NCBI RefSeq assembly: GCF_000307165.1
Contig: NC_018704.1
Span: 868,001 to 932,000, forward strand
Source: Amphibacillus xylanus NBRC 15112
Lineage (GTDB): Bacteria; Bacillota; Bacilli; Bacillales; Amphibacillaceae
Length of the DNA stretch: 64,000 nt
Direction: 5' to 3'
Under the pieces are notes generated by a model. That model did no database searches and had not been told where the DNA came from. It saw only the letters and a list, made by a program, of their open reading frames with translations. This document shows positions 61,310 to 64,000 of this stretch, piece after piece. Numbering within the stretch: the stretch's first letter is position 1; each line of letters starts with the position of its first letter. The position numbers were made by a program, and so were the translations under genes.

Positions 61310-61528
61310 TTATGAGATCTTTACCTTCTTTTTCGTAATTGACCATTTACCTCTACTTGGGCTTACAACAAGATCATTATAGGCAAGAATATTCAAGTCT
61401 CTTTGTACGGTACGCTCTGTTATATCAAATTCTTCAGCAATATCAGAAGTTGATACAGGGCCTTCATCGCGAATAAATAAGTAGACTGCCTTGATCCTTG
61501 TAAGCATCCTTGTTGTTGGTTGACTCAA
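61310..61528 (-). CDS. ytzE: DeoR-type helix-turn-helix regulator (YtzE)
   Basis: 72 residues, only a DNA-binding domain (RIKAVYLFIRDEGPVSTSDI AEEFDITERTVQRDL). The TTG start at 61528 is preceded by GGGGAG; an internal ATG eight codons later is less likely. Matches B. subtilis YtzE in size and place. Target unknown. Confidence 0.83.
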   Translation of the reverse strand: MSQPTTRMLTRIKAVYLFIRDEGPVSTSDIAEEFDITERTVQRDLNILAYNDLVVSPSRGKWSITKKKVKIS

Positions 61529-61705
61529 AGAACCACTCCCCGGTTTTTTATCTGTAGTCTATTGGTGTTACTTAATCTCATACTATTATTTTACACCTTT
61601 TTTACTAATAAGGCTACCTTTGTGACCTATTTTTTACAAACACTTAAAGAGAATTTAATATTTCCTTTTAGTGTTAATTAAAACTTCATGAAGTAAAGGA
61701 GCTAG

Positions 61706-62611
61706 ATGCCAATGGGGCAGTTGATAAAATTAGAAAATTATATTTCACGTTATCAAAATGATGTATACCATTATCCAGGTCACTTCATTCGCTTAAAACA
61801 GGAAAACTGGAAAAGTTTACTCGATCTATGGCAGCAAAGACAAGAAGAACTAAAATTGGAGTCCACGATAGAGGAAAAGTCAAGTTCATCTATTTTTAAG
61901 CGTTTAAATGACCTTTTGAAAAAAGATCAAACTTCTGAAATAGATTATGAGCAAGATTCAATACCAGAAACTGAAGAACAACTTAAACGCTTTTTCTTGG
62001 ATTCTATTTTTAAATTTCAATTAAATTGGGCTTCAACAACTTTAACTCAGATGTCGTTTTTAGATCATAACTATCATCACGATTTAAGATTAAAGTATTT
62101 TATGCAAAGATTCCCTGATACATATTTATTTATGTATCGTCCAGTTTTCAAATTAAAAAATGCGGCGGTTGATGCAGATATAATCATGATTACACCAATA
62201 GATGTTCAGGTGATTAATGTCGTAGAAATGTCATCAGATCATACGATTATTGCAGGTGATGATCGATCATGGTTTAGTGAGCATAATCGTGTTAAAGCGA
62301 AATTTTTAAGTCCAATGCTCTCATTAAAAAGAACTGATAAAATTATTCGTTCTATTTTTGATTTTTATGGAATAGAGATGCCGATAAAAAAAGTTGTACT
62401 ATCTAGAACAAATCAGATAAAATTTGATTTAGAGCCATTTCAAACGCAATATATTGATCGTGATCAACATGAAAGTTGGCTTATGCGACAACGGCAATTA
62501 AGCTCTCCGTTAAAACATCAGCAATTAAAAGTAGCTGAAGTATTACTAAAGCATTCCGACACAGTTTCTGTTTATCGACCAGAATGGGATCGAAATGAAG
62601 GAAAAGAATAA
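61706..62611 (+). CDS. NERD-domain-like protein, unknown role
   Basis: 301 residues (299 if ATG 61712 is used; AAAGGAG fits either). GQLIKLENYISRYQNDVYHY at the start, an acidic linker at about 55-95, then a nuclease-related NERD-like core (DADIIMITPIDVQVINVVEM, KRTDKIIRSIFDFYGIEMPI). The classic catalytic Glu-x-Lys of active NERD nucleases reads VEMSS, so it is probably not an active nuclease. Position beside ytmP is conserved in relatives. Confidence 0.6.
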   Translation: MPMGQLIKLENYISRYQNDVYHYPGHFIRLKQENWKSLLDLWQQRQEELKLESTIEEKSSSSIFKRLNDLLKKDQTSEIDYEQDSIPETEEQLKRFFLDSIFKFQLNWASTTLTQMSFLDHNYHHDLRLKYFMQRFPDTYLFMYRPVFKLKNAAVDADIIMITPIDVQVINVVEMSSDHTIIAGDDRSWFSEHNRVKAKFLSPMLSLKRTDKIIRSIFDFYGIEMPIKKVVLSRTNQIKFDLEPFQTQYIDRDQHESWLMRQRQLSSPLKHQQLKVAEVLLKHSDTVSVYRPEWDRNEGKE

Positions 62612-62726
62612 AATCAGGAAAAATTCCTCTTGATCTTTACCCTCTTGATGGGGTAATCTAGAATTGGACTTTTTTTTGAACTTATTAGATTAATAAAATG
62701 CTAGCTTAATTGTGAGGTGAATTCCT

Positions 62727-63521
62727 GTGCAACATGTATTAGGTAAAGATTGGGTAATTAAATCTGCTGGTGGCTCTAGTGGTGAAGCGTACTATGCGCA
62801 ATCTAAACAAAAGCGTATATTTTTAAAGAGAAATTCTTCACCGTTTCTAGCAGTTCTATCTGCACAAGGAATTGTTCCTAAGTTAATTTGGACAAAACGT
62901 TTAGAAAATGGCGATGTCATTACTGCACAAGAATGGCATGATGGCAGAGAGATGCAACCTGAAGTGATCCATCACCCTAAAGTTGCGGAATTATTAGGTC
63001 GGATCCATCATTCTGCAGAATTGCTTGACATGCTCACCCGAATGGGCAAAAAGCCATTAAGGCCAACAACGCTTTATCGAGAAATTGAACAAACTGTGTT
63101 AGAAAATGATAGAACTAACTCAGATCTAATTATTAATGATGCACTTGCTTGGATGCGAGCACAACTTTCCAAACTTATTCATATAAAACCAGTTGTCTGT
63201 CATGGTGATTTAAACCACAACAATTGGCTGATTACTAATAAGGGACAACTTTATTTAATTGACTGGGATAATGCCGCAATCGGTGATCCAGCAATTGATT
63301 TAGCCATGCTATTTTCTACTTATGTTGAGAATAAAGAGTGGGATACGTGGTTAATGAATTATGGTGTGAAGGGTAATCGATCATTGTATCTTCGGATTCA
63401 TTGGTATATGCTCTATCAAGTAATAAGAGAAATACATTCTTCAAATGAAGATGAATATCAAGTACAAAAAGCAAGATTAATAGAAATGCTAGCAAGAGCT
63501 AATAATTATATAACCCAATAA
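62727..63521 (+). CDS. ytmP: YtmP/CcrZ phosphotransferase (choline/ribose kinase fold)
   Basis: 264 residues, aminoglycoside-phosphotransferase-like fold. Catalytic loop VCHGDLNHNNWLI (about 161-173) and metal site LIDWDNAAIGDPAIDLA. The homologue CcrZ of pneumococcus and B. subtilis YtmP link DNA replication initiation with cell division through DnaA; a ribose kinase activity has been proposed. GTG start with GTGAGGTG upstream. Confidence 0.88.
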   Translation: MQHVLGKDWVIKSAGGSSGEAYYAQSKQKRIFLKRNSSPFLAVLSAQGIVPKLIWTKRLENGDVITAQEWHDGREMQPEVIHHPKVAELLGRIHHSAELLDMLTRMGKKPLRPTTLYREIEQTVLENDRTNSDLIINDALAWMRAQLSKLIHIKPVVCHGDLNHNNWLITNKGQLYLIDWDNAAIGDPAIDLAMLFSTYVENKEWDTWLMNYGVKGNRSLYLRIHWYMLYQVIREIHSSNEDEYQVQKARLIEMLARANNYITQ

Positions 63522-63522
63522 T

Positions 63523-63555
63523 AAAGAGATAACTTATATAAAAAGTTATCTCTTT
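63523..63555. terminator. bidirectional terminator
   Basis: AAAGAGATAACTT / AAGTTATCTCTTT around ATATAAA between convergent genes. Confidence 0.88.
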
Positions 63556-63561
63556 TATTAT

Positions 63562-63882
63562 TTAAATAATGTTATTTGTTTCCTCTGTTGAAATAATTGT
63601 TCCGGTATGGGCATCTACATAAAATTCATACTGTTTGTTTTCTTCGTTAATCGTTCGAGTAATCCCACCACGGTAAACAAGATAATTTAAGCCGTGCAAT
63701 GTGATTTCTTCGCTTTTCATATAGATCCAAGAGCCACTAACAGCTCCGCCTTCTTTAAATTTTTCCTTTGCTATTTTTAGTGCTTGTTCTGCTTGAATAG
63801 GCATATCATTAATTTTTGATTTTGCAATATAACCAATTGTAATGCCGAGCCCTAAAATGCCCAACGCCTTCTTCCAATTCAT
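63562..63882 (-). CDS. small PepSY-domain membrane protein
   Basis: 106 residues. One N-terminal membrane segment (ALGILGLGITIGYIAKSKI), then a PepSY domain (AEQALKIAKEKFKEGGAVSG, YEFYVDAHTGTIISTEE). Presumably extracytoplasmic; PepSY domains are thought to inhibit peptidases, but this group's role is unknown. Often found beside ytmP in Bacillaceae. The last 118 bases of the window hold no recognisable gene. Confidence 0.82.
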   Translation of the reverse strand: MNWKKALGILGLGITIGYIAKSKINDMPIQAEQALKIAKEKFKEGGAVSGSWIYMKSEEITLHGLNYLVYRGGITRTINEENKQYEFYVDAHTGTIISTEETNNII

Positions 63883-64000
63883 CTACTTCACCTCGAATAT
63901 TAAAGTTAATGATAGTATACCTTATTTAACTCTAATAAGAAAACAGCTTGGACGAGATTTCTTAAAAAGTGGAAAAGAATTTGATCTTTCGATACAATAA

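Overview
The window comes from a low-GC Bacillaceae bacterium. Gene content and order match several stretches of the Bacillus subtilis chromosome: the yut-yum-yui region (lytH, yutD, pgpA, hom-thrC-thrB, nifU-like, iscA-like, yumC, yumB, yuiD) and the metK-ytpB-ytqB-leuS-ytr / ytfP-ytgP-ytzG-ytmP region. A GH5 mannanase with a mannan-binding module and a heavy load of decaying insertion sequences point to a polysaccharide-degrading, halophilic or alkaliphilic genus such as Amphibacillus, Halolactibacillus or Gracilibacillus. This assignment is inference.

Layout. 1-0.8 kb: 3' end of a secreted beta-mannanase. 0.9-5 kb: a degraded mobile zone holding a superoxide dismutase remnant cut by a broken IS200/IS605 element (tnpA fragment, frameshifted tnpB), a leucyl-aminopeptidase tail, a Bacillaceae GC-rich palindrome and an intact IS110 element with a probable bridge-RNA leader. 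5.2-11.5 kb: methionine block (metE-metF, then an NSS transporter with a MetS-like small subunit), interrupted by an IS1182 remnant. 11.5-21.2 kb: lytH, yutD, pgpA, the threonine operon, two Fe-S proteins, ferredoxin-NADP reductase, type II NADH dehydrogenase and a PAP2-related protein. 21.2-30.1 kb: bioY behind a BirA operator, deoD, ptsH, a PatB-like C-S lyase, yugI, pgi, an M42 aminopeptidase and an asparagine synthetase that has lost its glutaminase catalytic residues. 30.1-37.2 kb: FMN-riboswitch-controlled ribU, an SOS-controlled Y-family polymerase with a YolD-like partner, a NUDIX enzyme, metK, the terpene synthase ytpB and mnmM. 37.3-40.1 kb: T-box-controlled leuS. 40.2-45.8 kb: one complete 16S-23S-5S rRNA operon with two promoters and no spacer tRNA. 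46-48.9 kb: a GntR-regulated ABC transporter, a membrane protein and an Xre regulator. 49.5-53.1 kb: FMN-riboswitch-controlled ribD-ribE-ribBA-ribH. 53.1-55.3 kb: accessory block (IS1380 scrap, broken hypothetical, two small unknown genes, a single-domain alarmone-hydrolase-like HD protein). 55.6-63.9 kb: alanine/Na+ symporter, flavoprotein YtfP, flippase YtgP, pseudouridine synthase, YtzE, NERD-like protein, YtmP/CcrZ kinase and a PepSY protein.

How it fits together. Methionine and SAM metabolism (metE, metF, patB-like lyase, metK, methionine-type transporter), aspartate-family synthesis (hom-thrCB, asparagine synthetase) and vitamin supply (bioY, ribU, ribDEBAH) dominate. Control is readable in the DNA for several units: two FMN riboswitches, a Leu T-box, a BirA operator, a pair of LexA boxes and a GntR operator. 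No SAM riboswitch is visible ahead of metE or metK.

Novelty. No clearly new multi-gene system was found. The strongest leads are the glutaminase-dead asparagine synthetase, a ~90-bp two-hairpin dispersed repeat, the putative bridge RNA of the IS110 element, the pair of non-autonomous IS3-like derivatives, and the accessory block around the HD protein.
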